A stretch of DNA of 64,000 bases from Erwinia phyllosphaerae (GTDB lineage Bacteria > Pseudomonadota > Gammaproteobacteria > Enterobacterales > Enterobacteriaceae). Within the stretch, counting starts at the first letter, position 1; every line of letters begins with the position of its first letter. Location: NCBI RefSeq assembly GCF_019132875.1, contig NZ_JAHSPF010000009.1, positions 144,957 through 208,956 on the forward strand, written 5' to 3'. Below, piece after piece: positions 1 to 8,465 of this stretch. The notes beneath the pieces were generated by a model. The model saw only the letters and a program-made list of their open reading frames with translations, did no database searches and had not been told where the DNA came from. Both the position numbers and the translations under genes were made by a program.

Positions 1-558
1 GATCCGGAGAAAAACCCGAACGGCGAAGACGTCAATATCGGCTGGCATCAGCGCATGAAAGGCTTCAAAGACGGTTACCAGATTATGACCGATGCGGTCA
101 CCCTGGACGATGCCGGTGATTATCACTCGCTGGATGCTATGGCCTCTGACCTGATTAACGCCAAAATTCCGGCGCAGTTCCGTAACGATCCGCGTCTGGT
201 GGTGCTGGTCGGGGCCGATCTGGTCGCGGCGGAGCAATACCGCCTGTATCAGAAGGCGGACAAGCCCACGGAGAAAATCGCCGCGCAGATGCTGGGCAGC
301 ACCATTGCCGGGCGCACCGCGATTATTCCGCCGTTTATGCCAGGCAAGCGCATGGTGGTCACGCCACTGTCAAACCTGCACATCTACACGCAGCGCGGCA
401 CGCGTCAGCGTAAGGCGGAGTTTGTGGAAGACCGCAAACAGTACGAAAACAAGTACCTGCGCAATGAGGGTTACGCCGTTGAGGAGCCGGAGCTGTATGC
501 GGCCATTGACGAAAATGCGGTGACCATCGGCAAGGTGACCGAACCGGCAGAGGGCTAA
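1..558 (+). CDS. N: Phage major capsid protein (P2 gpN family), C-terminal part
   Basis: This is the last 185 residues of a P2-type major capsid protein; the frame is open from the first base, so the gene is cut by the window edge. Recognition rests on the overall resemblance of the C-terminal half to gpN, including the stretch around AGRTAIIPPFMPGKRMVVT and the LHIYTQRGTRQR segment. In P2 the protein builds the icosahedral shell with scaffold gpO. It is followed after 2 bp by the terminase small subunit, the canonical N-M-L order. The family call is confident; the N-terminal protease cleavage region cannot be seen. Confidence 0.93.
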   Translation, partial: DPEKNPNGEDVNIGWHQRMKGFKDGYQIMTDAVTLDDAGDYHSLDAMASDLINAKIPAQFRNDPRLVVLVGADLVAAEQYRLYQKADKPTEKIAAQMLGSTIAGRTAIIPPFMPGKRMVVTPLSNLHIYTQRGTRQRKAEFVEDRKQYENKYLRNEGYAVEEPELYAAIDENAVTIGKVTEPAEG

Positions 559-560
559 CC

Positions 561-1262
561 ATGAGTCTTTCACCCGCACAGCGACACAGCCAGCGCGTGG
601 CCATGCAGCAGCAGCAGGCGCGGCTTGAGGAAGTGAACACCACGGCCAGCCTTCACCTGCAGATGCAGGAAATCATGGAAGACGTGGCTGTATTACGCAG
701 TCTCGGTACAACGGCAGAGCGCGTGGACATGAAGCGTGATGTGCTGCTGCCGAAGTGGATGCCCACGGTAGAAAGCTATCTCGAACTGGGCCGCGTGTAT
801 GCCAATCCGGTGTTCGCGTACTGCGTTGTCTGGCTGTTTGACGTAGGCGAGTTCGATCAGGCGCTGGACTGGGCAGACATTGCCATTGCGCAGGAGCAGG
901 CCACGCCGGAGAACATCAAATCACGATTCCCGGTCTTTGTGGCCGATCAGATGATGAACTGGGCAGAGCAGGCAAGCCAGGCGGGTGAAGACTTAGAACC
1001 TTATTTCTCACGGACGTTTGAGAACGTCACGCAGCGCTGGCGGCTGCACGAGGAAATCACCGCCAAATGGTTCAAGTTCGCGGGGCTGCTGCTGCTGCGT
1101 GATGAATCAGGACAGGCGCGGGCGGCGGCGTCAGATAGCGTCGAAACGCTGTCTGAGGCTGACCGGCTGCTGGCGGCCGCCGAGGCGAAGTATCACAGAG
1201 CAGGCGTAGGCACGATGCGCAAGACGATTGCGGCGCGCATCCGGGCGCTTACGGCTGAATAA
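561..1262 (+). CDS. M: Terminase endonuclease (small) subunit, gpM family
   Basis: The 233-residue product matches the P2 gpM family in length (P2 gpM is about 247), in position directly after the capsid gene, and in text such as the central VYANPVFAYCVVWLFDVGEFDQALDWADIAI-like region (residues ~75-110). In P2 gpM cuts cos DNA together with the large subunit gpP; gpP and the portal gpQ must lie left of the window. The N-terminus is rich in Gln and charged residues. No frameshift or truncation is seen. Confidence 0.92.
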   Translation: MSLSPAQRHSQRVAMQQQQARLEEVNTTASLHLQMQEIMEDVAVLRSLGTTAERVDMKRDVLLPKWMPTVESYLELGRVYANPVFAYCVVWLFDVGEFDQALDWADIAIAQEQATPENIKSRFPVFVADQMMNWAEQASQAGEDLEPYFSRTFENVTQRWRLHEEITAKWFKFAGLLLLRDESGQARAAASDSVETLSEADRLLAAAEAKYHRAGVGTMRKTIAARIRALTAE

Positions 1263-1357
1263 CGACTACCGCAAGCCGGGTGGGCGCGGATGAGGGCAGA
1301 ACACGCAGTGTAATGCGCCGTGGATTCCGGTCAGCCCACCTTTTTACGGGGGATTTT

Positions 1358-1810
1358 ATGTTCAGTGGCAAGCCGATTGAATACCAGGACAGCCCGCTGA
1401 CCAATGACGGATTCTGGCCGGATATGAACCTGTCAGACTTCCAGCGCAGCCGCAGTATTCCGGCTGACGTAGACACGGAAACAGTGGCGAATGCGCTGCT
1501 TACGGCGGCAGCGGAGGTAAACAGCGGGCTTGCCGGTGTGCAGGAAATGCACCGGGCGGCAGGATACCAGACCGCTGCTGACGTGCCGGGGGTCAGCATG
1601 AACGGCATCAGTCAGCTGGCGGCGCAGTATAAAAAGGCGGTGTATGCCAGGGCAAAAGCGGACCTGATGGGTGAGTTTGCGTCTGTTGGCCGCCGCGAGT
1701 CGCATCCGGGACAGGAGAGCGATGAAACGCGCAAGGGATTGCTGGCGGAGGCGTCAGTGACTATCCGCCTGATTAAGGGGCTTAAGCGCGCCACGGTGAG
1801 GCAGGTATGA
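1358..1810 (+). CDS. L: Head completion/stabilisation protein, gpL family
   Basis: This 150-residue protein is the P2 gpL-like head completion protein, which caps the DNA-filled head and forms the connector to the tail. The open frame extends upstream, but the ATG at 1358 is chosen because a strong Shine-Dalgarno (ACGGGGGA) sits just before it and the family starts with an MFSGKP-like sequence. The last codons overlap the next gene in an ATGA arrangement, suggesting translational coupling. Position between M and R-like genes supports the call. Confidence 0.9.
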   Translation: MFSGKPIEYQDSPLTNDGFWPDMNLSDFQRSRSIPADVDTETVANALLTAAAEVNSGLAGVQEMHRAAGYQTAADVPGVSMNGISQLAAQYKKAVYARAKADLMGEFASVGRRESHPGQESDETRKGLLAEASVTIRLIKGLKRATVRQV

Positions 1811-2298
1811 GCACAGAAAGTCAGCTTGAATCACTGACCAGCTTTATTAAGTCAGAAATGCCACAGCGTGCCATGCAGTCATTCACCAGTGAAATGACGG
1901 GACTGAAAACCATTCCCGCCGCGCGTGATATGGGGCTGGGGCAGGTGCAGCTTTCGGTGATCCGCTATGACGCAGAACTAATCTGGGAGCGCTTCCCGTA
2001 CCGTGAGTGTGATCCGCGTCTGCTTATGGCGCTGCTGGAAGTGTGGCAGGCGACTGATACAGAGGACCGGGATTTATTCAGCCAGGTCGGCATCACTAAT
2101 GCCGATCCGGACTGGGACATTGAGCTGATTGACGAGGAAACCGCAATTGTGACCGTTACGGTGCCGATGGCGGAACGGCTGATTATCGTGCCGGACGAAA
2201 ACGGGCCGGTTCCTTATCAGGGCGGACGCTACCGGCTGGCCGATCCGGAAATCTGGACGGCGCTGAGCGCGATGATTTACACGGAGGTTGAGGAGTGA
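1807..2298 (+). CDS. R: Tail completion protein, gpR-like
   Basis: A 163-residue protein in the place of the P2/HP1 tail-completion gene R. It has no catalytic motif; the C-terminal half is acidic, with the text DEETAIVTVTVPMAERLIIVP (split here: DEETAIVTV then TVPMAERLIIVP). In P2, gpR and gpS finish the distal end of the tail. It overlaps the gene before by 4 bp and the gene after by 4 bp (ATGA/GTGA style junctions). The family call rests mainly on size, order and general resemblance, so the specific gpR name is moderately sure. Confidence 0.78.
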   Translation: MSTESQLESLTSFIKSEMPQRAMQSFTSEMTGLKTIPAARDMGLGQVQLSVIRYDAELIWERFPYRECDPRLLMALLEVWQATDTEDRDLFSQVGITNADPDWDIELIDEETAIVTVTVPMAERLIIVPDENGPVPYQGGRYRLADPEIWTALSAMIYTEVEE

Positions 2299-3002
2299 TT
2301 TTCGGGGCGGAGATTAACGCCGCGCAGCTGCGTGACTTGCGCCGCGAGATTGCAAAGCTGGAGCTGCCCGACAAAAAGCGCCAGCGGCTTATCTGGCGCA
2401 TGGCGAAATATGGCGTGATCCCGGCGGCAAAGCGCAACGTGCGTAATCAGCAGTCACCGGACGGCACGCCGTGGCAGGCAAGAAAAACGCGACGCAGGGG
2501 GAAGATGCTGCGCAATCTGCCGAACCTGCTGCATATCCGCGAAATGCCCGAAATTGAAGCCGTCCGGCTTTATCTGCAGGGCGGCGGATACCGAAATGGG
2601 GACAAAGCAGTACCGGCAGGGACCGTGGGTTACGCGCAGCAGGAAGGCATGAAAACCAGCGTCAGGGCGCGCGGTAAGGGTCGCACCGCACCGGCAGGGA
2701 AAATGGCCACGCTGGCGCAGGCTAAACGGCTGCGAAAGCTGGGCTACAGGGTAAGGCGCGGTAAGCGCTGGCGTAAGCCGCCGTTTAAGGAAATTACCGA
2801 AACGATGGGATATGCGCAGGCCGGTCTGCTGATCCGCAAGCTGACAGGGCGGGCGGCAAAAACGGTATGGACTGTCGATGTGCCGTCCCGTCCGTTTCTT
2901 GGGATGGGCAGCGACGATTTCAATAAGGCGCTGGCGCGCCAGCTGCAGGCCATTGGCTACGGCTGGGACGTTAATGCGCAGGATATCAGGGGAAGGGTAT
3001 GA
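2295..3002 (+). CDS. S: Phage virion morphogenesis / tail completion protein, gpS-like
   Basis: This 235-residue, strongly basic protein fits the phage virion morphogenesis family that includes P2 gpS. Features seen are an N-terminal helix with many Lys/Arg, a conserved LLHIREMPE-like region near residue 75, and a C-terminal PSRPFLGMGSDDFN motif (residues ~196-210), which is typical of this family. The start is GTG at the 4-bp overlap with the preceding gene. Its product would act at the head-tail interface during assembly. Confidence 0.85.
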   Translation: MIFGAEINAAQLRDLRREIAKLELPDKKRQRLIWRMAKYGVIPAAKRNVRNQQSPDGTPWQARKTRRRGKMLRNLPNLLHIREMPEIEAVRLYLQGGGYRNGDKAVPAGTVGYAQQEGMKTSVRARGKGRTAPAGKMATLAQAKRLRKLGYRVRRGKRWRKPPFKEITETMGYAQAGLLIRKLTGRAAKTVWTVDVPSRPFLGMGSDDFNKALARQLQAIGYGWDVNAQDIRGRV

Positions 3003-4135
3003 GCTGGCCAAATGTAACAGTCAATCAGCTTAATCAGCTGCAGGGTGAAACAAAGGATATTGAGCGCGTCGTGCTCTTTATCGGACGCGGCGCAACTAAC
3101 GCCGGGAAGACGCTGCCGGTTAATACGCAGACCGATTTTGATGCGCAGCTGGGTGCGGCGGATTCGGTGCTGAAAAGTCAGGTTATGGCCGCGCTGGAAA
3201 ATGCCGGTCAGAACTGGTCCGCATTCGTTCACGTCCTGGCCGAAGATGCAGAGCTGTCGGCCTGGGCAGATGCCGTACTGAGCGCGCAGCAGGTGGCATC
3301 CGTGGAAGGGGTGGTGTTGTGCGCGGATGTTCCGGATAAGAAAGAGATTAACGCTGCCGCCACGCTTCGCAGCGCGCTGCTGGCGAAGTTCGGGCGCTGG
3401 GTGTGGTTCATTCTGTCAGTTGGCGGTCCGGAGACTGGCGAAGCCTGGGCGGATTATCTGACGCGCATGAGCAAGCTGCAGAGCGGAATTTCTGCGTCAG
3501 CGGTGCAGCTGGTTCCGCGCCTGTGGGGAAATGAGCCGGGCGTGCTGGCCGGTCGCCTCTGTAATCGCGCCGTGACCATTGCTGACAGCCCGGCGCGCGT
3601 GAAAACCGGAGCGCTGGTAAGTCTGGGTAGTGACAGTCTGCCGGTGGACGGCACAGATAAAGTGCTGGAGCTGGCCACGCTGCAGGCGCTGGAAACGCTG
3701 CGTTTCAGCGTGCCGATGTGGTATCCGGACTATGACGGGCTTTACTGGTCTGACGGGCGCACGCTGGATGTGGAAGGCGGTGATTATCAGGTTATCGAAT
3801 ACCTGCGTATTGCTGACAAAATTGCGCGCCGCGTGCGTCTGCTGGCCATCGCCCGCATCGCTGATCGCACACTGAACAGCACGCCGGGCAGCATTGCCGC
3901 CGCGCAGCAGAGTTTTGCTAAGCCGCTGCGTGAAATGTCGCAGTCAGTCCAGATTAACGGCATTCGTTTCCCCGGTGAAGTGAAATCACCGCGCGACGGT
4001 GACGTATCAATCAGCTGGAAAAGCGCTAAACAGGTGGAGATTTATATCGTAATGCGTCCGGTTGAATCACCAAAGGAAATTACCGTGGGGCTGTTACTGG
4101 ATACCAGCCTGGACAGCACTGAGGGGGCAGCATGA
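2999..4135 (+). CDS. Contractile tail sheath protein (DUF2586 type)
   Basis: The 378-residue product is the tail sheath of HP1/K139-type phages (DUF2586), the functional equivalent of P2 gpFI. The N-terminus (MSWPNVTVNQLNQLQGETK) and the central VGGPETGEAWADYLTRM segment are characteristic. The protein polymerises around the tube and contracts on infection. It overlaps both neighbours by 4 bp and is followed by the tube gene, the usual pairing. Length is normal and no break is visible. Confidence 0.88.
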   Translation: MSWPNVTVNQLNQLQGETKDIERVVLFIGRGATNAGKTLPVNTQTDFDAQLGAADSVLKSQVMAALENAGQNWSAFVHVLAEDAELSAWADAVLSAQQVASVEGVVLCADVPDKKEINAAATLRSALLAKFGRWVWFILSVGGPETGEAWADYLTRMSKLQSGISASAVQLVPRLWGNEPGVLAGRLCNRAVTIADSPARVKTGALVSLGSDSLPVDGTDKVLELATLQALETLRFSVPMWYPDYDGLYWSDGRTLDVEGGDYQVIEYLRIADKIARRVRLLAIARIADRTLNSTPGSIAAAQQSFAKPLREMSQSVQINGIRFPGEVKSPRDGDVSISWKSAKQVEIYIVMRPVESPKEITVGLLLDTSLDSTEGAA

Positions 4136-4587
4136 GCCAGCGCATCAGCGGTCAGTCATTCGATGTAAACATCGACGGGGAATTACTTCACGTCGAAAAA
4201 ATCTCACTCGATATCACGGACAGCACGGCGGCGGCGTCCACGCGCGGCGTCCCTGACGGACACGTAGCCGGGGAAGTCGCTGCAGAAGGTGAGATTGAGC
4301 TGAGCAGCAAAACCTTTCAGCAGCTGACCGCGAAGGCGCGTGCCGCCGGGTCATGGCGCGGCATCGATACGCTGGACTTTCTGTTTTATGCGAAGGTCGG
4401 CAGCGAAGAAACGAAGGTGGAAGCCTTCGGCTGCAAACTGGTGCTGAGTAACGTGCTGGATATCGATCCGAAGGGCGGCGCTATCAGCACGCACAAGGTG
4501 AAGTACTTCGTGACCAGTCCGAAGTTCGTGAATATTAACGGCGTGCCGTATCTGGAAGCGGCGGCAACGGAAAGCCTGATCAGCTAA
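4132..4587 (+). CDS. Tail tube protein (DUF2597 type)
   Basis: This 151-residue protein belongs to the DUF2597 family found after the DUF2586 sheath in HP1-like phages and is taken as the tail tube (the role of P2 gpFII). It begins MSQRISGQSFDVNIDGELLH and is predicted mostly beta, with alternating hydrophobic residues and no signal peptide. The tube is the inner pipe through which DNA passes. The role is inferred from order and family; the sequence itself shows no catalytic motif. Confidence 0.83.
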   Translation: MSQRISGQSFDVNIDGELLHVEKISLDITDSTAAASTRGVPDGHVAGEVAAEGEIELSSKTFQQLTAKARAAGSWRGIDTLDFLFYAKVGSEETKVEAFGCKLVLSNVLDIDPKGGAISTHKVKYFVTSPKFVNINGVPYLEAAATESLIS

Positions 4588-4597
4588 CGGGGATACG

Positions 4598-4882
4598 ATG
4601 CAGGACCATGAAAAAACACTGATGCAGCTGCTGGTGCTCGGCGGGATTATCGCGCTGGGCAAGGTGCTGGCCAGTAATGAAAAAATCACGCCGCGCCTGA
4701 TTGTGGGGCGCGTCATTCTGGGGTCGGCCATTTCAGTCGCAGCAGGTGCGGCACTGGTGCAGTTCCCGGATATGTCGCCGCTGGCGGTGAACGGGGTCGG
4801 GGCGGGACTGGGGATTCTGGGTTATCAGTTCTGCGAAATGTGGTTGCGCCGCCGTCTGGGTGGCGACGATAAGGAGAAGTGA
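4598..4882 (+). CDS. Phage holin
   Basis: A 94-residue protein with three hydrophobic segments, near residues 8-26, 33-56 and 62-82, a charged N-terminus (MQDHEKT) and a basic C-terminal tail (RRRLGGDDKEK). This is the layout of a class I holin of the HP1/P2-like group. It would form the timed lesions in the inner membrane that release the endolysin. It is immediately followed by the endolysin, whose ribosome site (AAGGAG) lies inside the last codons of this gene. Confidence 0.85.
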   Translation: MQDHEKTLMQLLVLGGIIALGKVLASNEKITPRLIVGRVILGSAISVAAGAALVQFPDMSPLAVNGVGAGLGILGYQFCEMWLRRRLGGDDKEK

Positions 4883-4884
4883 AA

Positions 4885-5226
4885 GTGACGCTATCGGAAA
4901 AGCAGCAGTTATTTACCGGGCTGATTGCACAGCTGATCACCTGGGCAAATGATCGCGGGATGCGCCTGACGTTCGGGGAGGCATACCGCACGCCGGAGCA
5001 GGCCGCGCTGAATGCGAAGAAGGGCAGCGGCATCGCCAACAGTCTGCACACGCAGCGGCTGGCGGTGGATTTTAACCTGTTTGTTAACGGCGAGTATAAA
5101 ACCCGCACCGAGGATTACCGGGCGCTGGGTGAATACTGGGAATCACTGGGCGGCAGCTGGGGCGGGCGTTTTAAGTCGAATCCGGACGGCAACCACTTCA
5201 GCCTTGAGCATAACGGTGTTCGCTGA
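4885..5226 (+). CDS. Endolysin, M15 family D-Ala/L-Ala-D-Glu-type peptidase
   Basis: A 113-residue zinc peptidase of the M15 family that cleaves peptidoglycan cross-bridges at lysis. The zinc ligands are visible: His in NSLHTQR and Asp in LAVDF (the S-x-H-x6-D pattern) and His in GNHFS near the C-terminus. There is no signal peptide, so export depends on the holin. Two GTG starts are possible, at 4879 and 4885; 4885 is preferred because AAGGAG then lies at an 8-base spacing. It overlaps the spanin gene by one base (TGATG). Confidence 0.9.
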   Translation: MTLSEKQQLFTGLIAQLITWANDRGMRLTFGEAYRTPEQAALNAKKGSGIANSLHTQRLAVDFNLFVNGEYKTRTEDYRALGEYWESLGGSWGGRFKSNPDGNHFSLEHNGVR

Positions 5227-5582
5227 TGGCCAGAAACGTGCTGTTTTTGCTGGCCGGTCTGGGGCTGGCGTTTCTGGCAGGTTGGACCGGCGCGGAGTGG
5301 AAGCGCGACAGCATGGAGCTGGTCGCAGAGCGTGCCGCCGGGATTGCCGCTGACAGGGCGCGTGATCAGCTGCAGGGCGTGGCAAGCGAATCCGCCAGGC
5401 AGCTTGAAAACAAACTGGAGGAATTAAAAGGTGCGATACCGGCAGGCATCCGCGCTGAACTGGATAAGCCCGTTTTCAGTAATGATTGCCTGTCTGGTGA
5501 TTATTTCAGGCTGTACAACGCCGCCAGTGAAAACGCAGAGCATACCCTATCAGGAAAATCTAAAAACAAAATGTCCCGTTAA
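5226..5582 (+). CDS. Inner-membrane spanin (Rz-like, i-spanin)
   Basis: A 118-residue protein with one N-terminal membrane anchor (residues ~5-25) followed by a charged, Ala/Glu-rich helical region likely to be a coiled coil. This is the architecture of an i-spanin, which joins an outer-membrane lipoprotein to fuse the two membranes at the last stage of lysis. It lies directly after the endolysin, and the o-spanin gene starts inside it in another frame. The C-terminus is low in homology, as is usual for spanins. Confidence 0.78.
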   Translation: MARNVLFLLAGLGLAFLAGWTGAEWKRDSMELVAERAAGIAADRARDQLQGVASESARQLENKLEELKGAIPAGIRAELDKPVFSNDCLSGDYFRLYNAASENAEHTLSGKSKNKMSR

Positions 5583-5718
5583 TCTTCCCCGATTAAACGG
5601 CACCAACGGCAGAGCCGCAGCAGAATTATTAATTCAGTGGATTGATATTTATTCAACCTGCGCGGCGCGCCATAACCAGCTTATTGACGAAATTAATTTA
5701 AGAGAGAAAAAAGCATGA
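5431..5718 (+). CDS. Outer-membrane lipoprotein spanin (Rz1-like, o-spanin), nested
   Basis: This 95-residue frame starts inside the i-spanin gene and continues 136 bp past its end. A lipobox (VIISGC, Cys at residue 28) follows a hydrophobic stretch, so the mature protein would be a lipoprotein. It is Pro/Asn-containing and ends at the tail chaperone start with a 4-bp overlap. The GTG start is favoured by a GGAGGA site 7 bases upstream, although that site is also coding sequence of the i-spanin. An internal ATG at residue 18 is an alternative. The embedded layout is the classic Rz/Rz1 arrangement. Confidence 0.8.
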   Translation: MRYRQASALNWISPFSVMIACLVIISGCTTPPVKTQSIPYQENLKTKCPVNLPRLNGTNGRAAAELLIQWIDIYSTCAARHNQLIDEINLREKKA

Positions 5719-5978
5719 GTGATAAAAAAATTGAAATGACCATCGCAGGCAAAGACATTTCTTTTACGCCGAACGTCACCGCCTATAACAAATATATCAA
5801 CGAAATCACGATGGGAAATAAAGTTTCCCCGGCGCATAACTTTCTGGTCCGTATTGTCACGCCGGACACAAAAGAAGCGTTGCAGGAATTACTGGCGCTG
5901 CCGGGTGCGGCATTACAGATTGTGGGTAAGGTGCTGGAAGAATATACGCCTGAGCTGGAAATCACCGTAAAAAACTAA
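5715..5978 (+). CDS. E: Tail assembly chaperone, short form (gpE-like)
   Basis: An 87-residue protein at the place of P2 gene E, the tail assembly chaperone that coats the tape measure during tail assembly. It is acidic, without membrane segments. The last codons before the stop carry the slippery heptamer A AAA AAC, after which a second open frame in -1 continues to the tape measure gene. The short form is therefore expected together with a longer frameshift product, as in many tailed phages. Confidence 0.85.
   Translation: MSDKKIEMTIAGKDISFTPNVTAYNKYINEITMGNKVSPAHNFLVRIVTPDTKEALQELLALPGAALQIVGKVLEEYTPELEITVKN
5969..5975 (+). promoter_or_regulatory. Programmed -1 ribosomal frameshift site (A AAA AAC)
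   Basis: The heptamer reads A AAA AAC in the zero frame GTA AAA AAC TAA, immediately before the gpE stop codon. It has the X XXY YYZ form, which allows both tRNAs to slip back one base. The -1 frame is open from here to 6169. Position in the tail chaperone gene just upstream of the tape measure is where such sites are conserved in tailed phages. Confidence 0.85.
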
Positions 5979-6169
5979 GTGAGCGGGTCCGTAATATTGA
6001 CGCCAACGGACTCGAACAATATCTGATTTTACGCCGTCGCTGGCTGCCCGGAGAGGATGACAGCGCGGATAACCTTGCCGCCGCGCTGTGGCTTGATAAC
6101 CGGCACTGGGAAAACCAGCGCATTGCCATAGCAAACGGCATTGCGCTGGCGTTTAAGGGAAGCGAATGA
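5975..6169 (+). CDS. gpE' extension reached by -1 frameshift
   Basis: This frame has no start codon but is open for 64 codons in the -1 frame after the slippery site and ends in the ATGA overlap with the tape measure gene. Its product (LSERVRNIDANGLEQYLI onward) is arginine- and acid-rich and looks like genuine coding sequence. Slippage would give a fusion of about 151 residues, the equivalent of the P2 E+E' protein, needed in a fixed ratio to E for tail assembly. Confidence 0.82.
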   Translation, partial: LSERVRNIDANGLEQYLILRRRWLPGEDDSADNLAAALWLDNRHWENQRIAIANGIALAFKGSE

Positions 6170-8139
6170 AACAGCTGGAATTTACGTTATCGCTGATCGA
6201 CAAGGTAACGCGGCCGCTTCGTCAGGCACAGGCAGGCGTCACGGAATTTGCAGACAAGTCCCGCTCAGCGTTTCAGCGCGTGGGTGTTGGCGGCGCGGCG
6301 CTGTGGGGCGTGGGTCAGGCCATCAAAGGCGCGCTGGGTCCGGCCATTGAAATGTATGACGCGCTGCAGGAGCAGACCGCGCGCGGCATCGACAGCACAG
6401 CGCTGCAGCAGGTTGAAAAGGACGCGAACCTTTTTGCGATGACCTACGGCAAAAGCGCCGTGGAGTTTGTGCAGTCAACGGCCAGCATTAACGCCGCCAT
6501 AAGCGGCCTGACCGGTGACGAGCTGCCGAAGGTTACCCGGATTGCCAACCTTACAGCCGCTGCGCTGGGTAGTACGGCAGCGGAGTCGGCAGAGTTCATG
6601 GGGCAGATGTTCGGCAACTTCCGTGAGGATGCGGAGCGCCTGGGCAACGTGCAGTTTGCGGAGCAGCTTTCGGGGAAGGTGGCGTTTATGCGTCAGCGCT
6701 TCGGCGTGGAAATGGGCGCAATCAAGGATTTGATGGAGGGCGCACGCGGCGTCGGCACAAACTACGGCATCGGCCTTAATGAGCAGCTTGCCGTGATGGG
6801 GGAGCTGCAGCGCACGCTGGGTACAGAGGCGTCCGGTTCGTATGAAGGATTCCTGACCGGTGCTGAGGAAGGCGCGAAAAAGCTGGGCATGAGCTTCAAA
6901 AATGAATCCGGAAAGATGCTGTCCATGCCGGAAATCCTGATCAAGTTGCAGGCTAAATACGGCGCGAGTATCACCGGCAACGTGGAGGCGCAGAAGGCGC
7001 TGGATGATGCGTTCGGTGACAGTTCAGCGGTGGTCAAACAGCTTTGGGGCAACGTGACCGCACTGCAGCGAAACATCACCGAGCTGGGCGGCAATGACGG
7101 GCTTAAGCGCACGCAGGAAATGGCCGCGAAGATGGTTAAGCCGTGGGACCGGTTTATTCAGATTCTGGAAGCCATCCGGCGCGTGATTGGTCTGACGCTG
7201 ATTCCGGTGATTTATCCGCTACTGAACCGCCTGGCGGATATGGGGCAGACGTTCGCGCGCTGGATGCAGATGTTTCCGAACATCGCGCGCGTGGTCGGAT
7301 ACGTGGCGCTGGCCGTGCTGAGCTTTGCCGGTGCAGGGGCGGTGGCCAATATCGTGATGGGCATGGCCACGTTTGTTATGACCGGGCTGCGCGGCATCGT
7401 GATGGGGCTGCTGCTGGTAACGCGCCTTTACACCGGGGCGATCTGGCTGGCCAGCGCAGCGGTCAAGGCTTACGCGATAGTTATGCGTACCCTGCGCGGC
7501 GTACTGCTGGCCGTGCGCATGGCATCGGTAATGACCGGTGTGGCCATTAACTTCATGAGCTGGCCAATACTGCTGATCATTGGCGCAGTCGCATTGCTGG
7601 CCGCAGGCTGTTATCTGCTGATCGCGCACTGGGATGCGATTAAAGCCGCCGTGATAAACACCGAAGCCTTTCAGGCTGTATCCGGTGCGGTGGCCGCTGT
7701 AGCCGGTGTATTTGGTAAAGCCTGGGCGTTTATCAGCGAGGGCTGGAATAGCTTCGTGGCGCTGCTGTCCGGTTTTTCCGTGACGCAAACGCTGGGGAAT
7801 ATGGCCAGCGGGATAATGAACCTCTTCGCGAACCTGTGGGACAACATTAAAAAAACCGCGCTGAGTTCACTGAACTGGATTATCAGCAAAATAAACAAAA
7901 TTCCCGGCGTGGATATTGCGGAATTTGGTGAGCCTGCCGCACCGCCGCCGCGCGTCGAAAATAACCTGACAACCGGCGGCCAGTTAAAAGGTGTTGAGAC
8001 AGGCGGAATTAATAAAACCATTTCCAGCAACAGCCGGAGCGTAACGGATAACAGTAAACGCATCGAAAAAGTGGAAATTAATACAGGTGGCGGCATGACG
8101 CCGCAGCAGCTGATGGAGTGGCAGGAGCTGGCGGGATGA
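6166..8139 (+). CDS. T: Tail tape measure protein
   Basis: The 657-residue product sets tail length and later passes into the host envelope. The N-terminal ~250 residues are the tape-measure domain (MKQLEFTLSLIDKVTRPL onward), rich in Ala, Gly and Gln helices. Residues ~370-495 form a block of strongly hydrophobic helices, the usual membrane-active segment. The C-terminus is polar (TISSNSRSVTDNSKR). It is shorter than P2 gpT (about 815), as in HP1-type phages. The start lies in an ATGA overlap with the E' frame and its stop overlaps the next start. Confidence 0.93.
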   Translation: MKQLEFTLSLIDKVTRPLRQAQAGVTEFADKSRSAFQRVGVGGAALWGVGQAIKGALGPAIEMYDALQEQTARGIDSTALQQVEKDANLFAMTYGKSAVEFVQSTASINAAISGLTGDELPKVTRIANLTAAALGSTAAESAEFMGQMFGNFREDAERLGNVQFAEQLSGKVAFMRQRFGVEMGAIKDLMEGARGVGTNYGIGLNEQLAVMGELQRTLGTEASGSYEGFLTGAEEGAKKLGMSFKNESGKMLSMPEILIKLQAKYGASITGNVEAQKALDDAFGDSSAVVKQLWGNVTALQRNITELGGNDGLKRTQEMAAKMVKPWDRFIQILEAIRRVIGLTLIPVIYPLLNRLADMGQTFARWMQMFPNIARVVGYVALAVLSFAGAGAVANIVMGMATFVMTGLRGIVMGLLLVTRLYTGAIWLASAAVKAYAIVMRTLRGVLLAVRMASVMTGVAINFMSWPILLIIGAVALLAAGCYLLIAHWDAIKAAVINTEAFQAVSGAVAAVAGVFGKAWAFISEGWNSFVALLSGFSVTQTLGNMASGIMNLFANLWDNIKKTALSSLNWIISKINKIPGVDIAEFGEPAAPPPRVENNLTTGGQLKGVETGGINKTISSNSRSVTDNSKRIEKVEINTGGGMTPQQLMEWQELAG

Positions 8140-8465
8140 GTGAATTACTGTATATCGATTTGCTGATTGAAAATGGAAACTTTGTTTTAAATACCGGCAA
8201 AGAGCCGGTCACCTGTAATAACCGCAAAAGTATTCAGCAGGATATTGCACACGCAATCCTTGAATCCGGGCTGCTGACGGAATTAATCGCGGAGCGCAGT
8301 CCGACGATGCGTGCGGATATCCTGACGCGGCTTGAATTACTGATTGAGGACGATGAACGGATTATCCCCGGCACCATTGAGCTGACAGAAGAAAGCCTGT
8401 CACGCCTTTGGGTGACGGCCAGCACATATGACTTCGGCGCACTGTCTTACGGGGTGGATATATGA
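8136..8465 (+). CDS. DUF2590 family phage protein
   Basis: A 109-residue protein of the DUF2590 family found between tape measure and baseplate J genes in HP1-like phages; it occupies the place of the gpW/gp25-like baseplate wedge in P2. The start is the ATG at 8136, overlapping the tape measure stop (ATGA); a longer frame upstream is not needed. The acidic middle (LLIEDDERIIPGTIELTEE) is reminiscent of gp25 proteins, so a wedge role is inferred, not shown. Confidence 0.78.
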   Translation: MSELLYIDLLIENGNFVLNTGKEPVTCNNRKSIQQDIAHAILESGLLTELIAERSPTMRADILTRLELLIEDDERIIPGTIELTEESLSRLWVTASTYDFGALSYGVDI

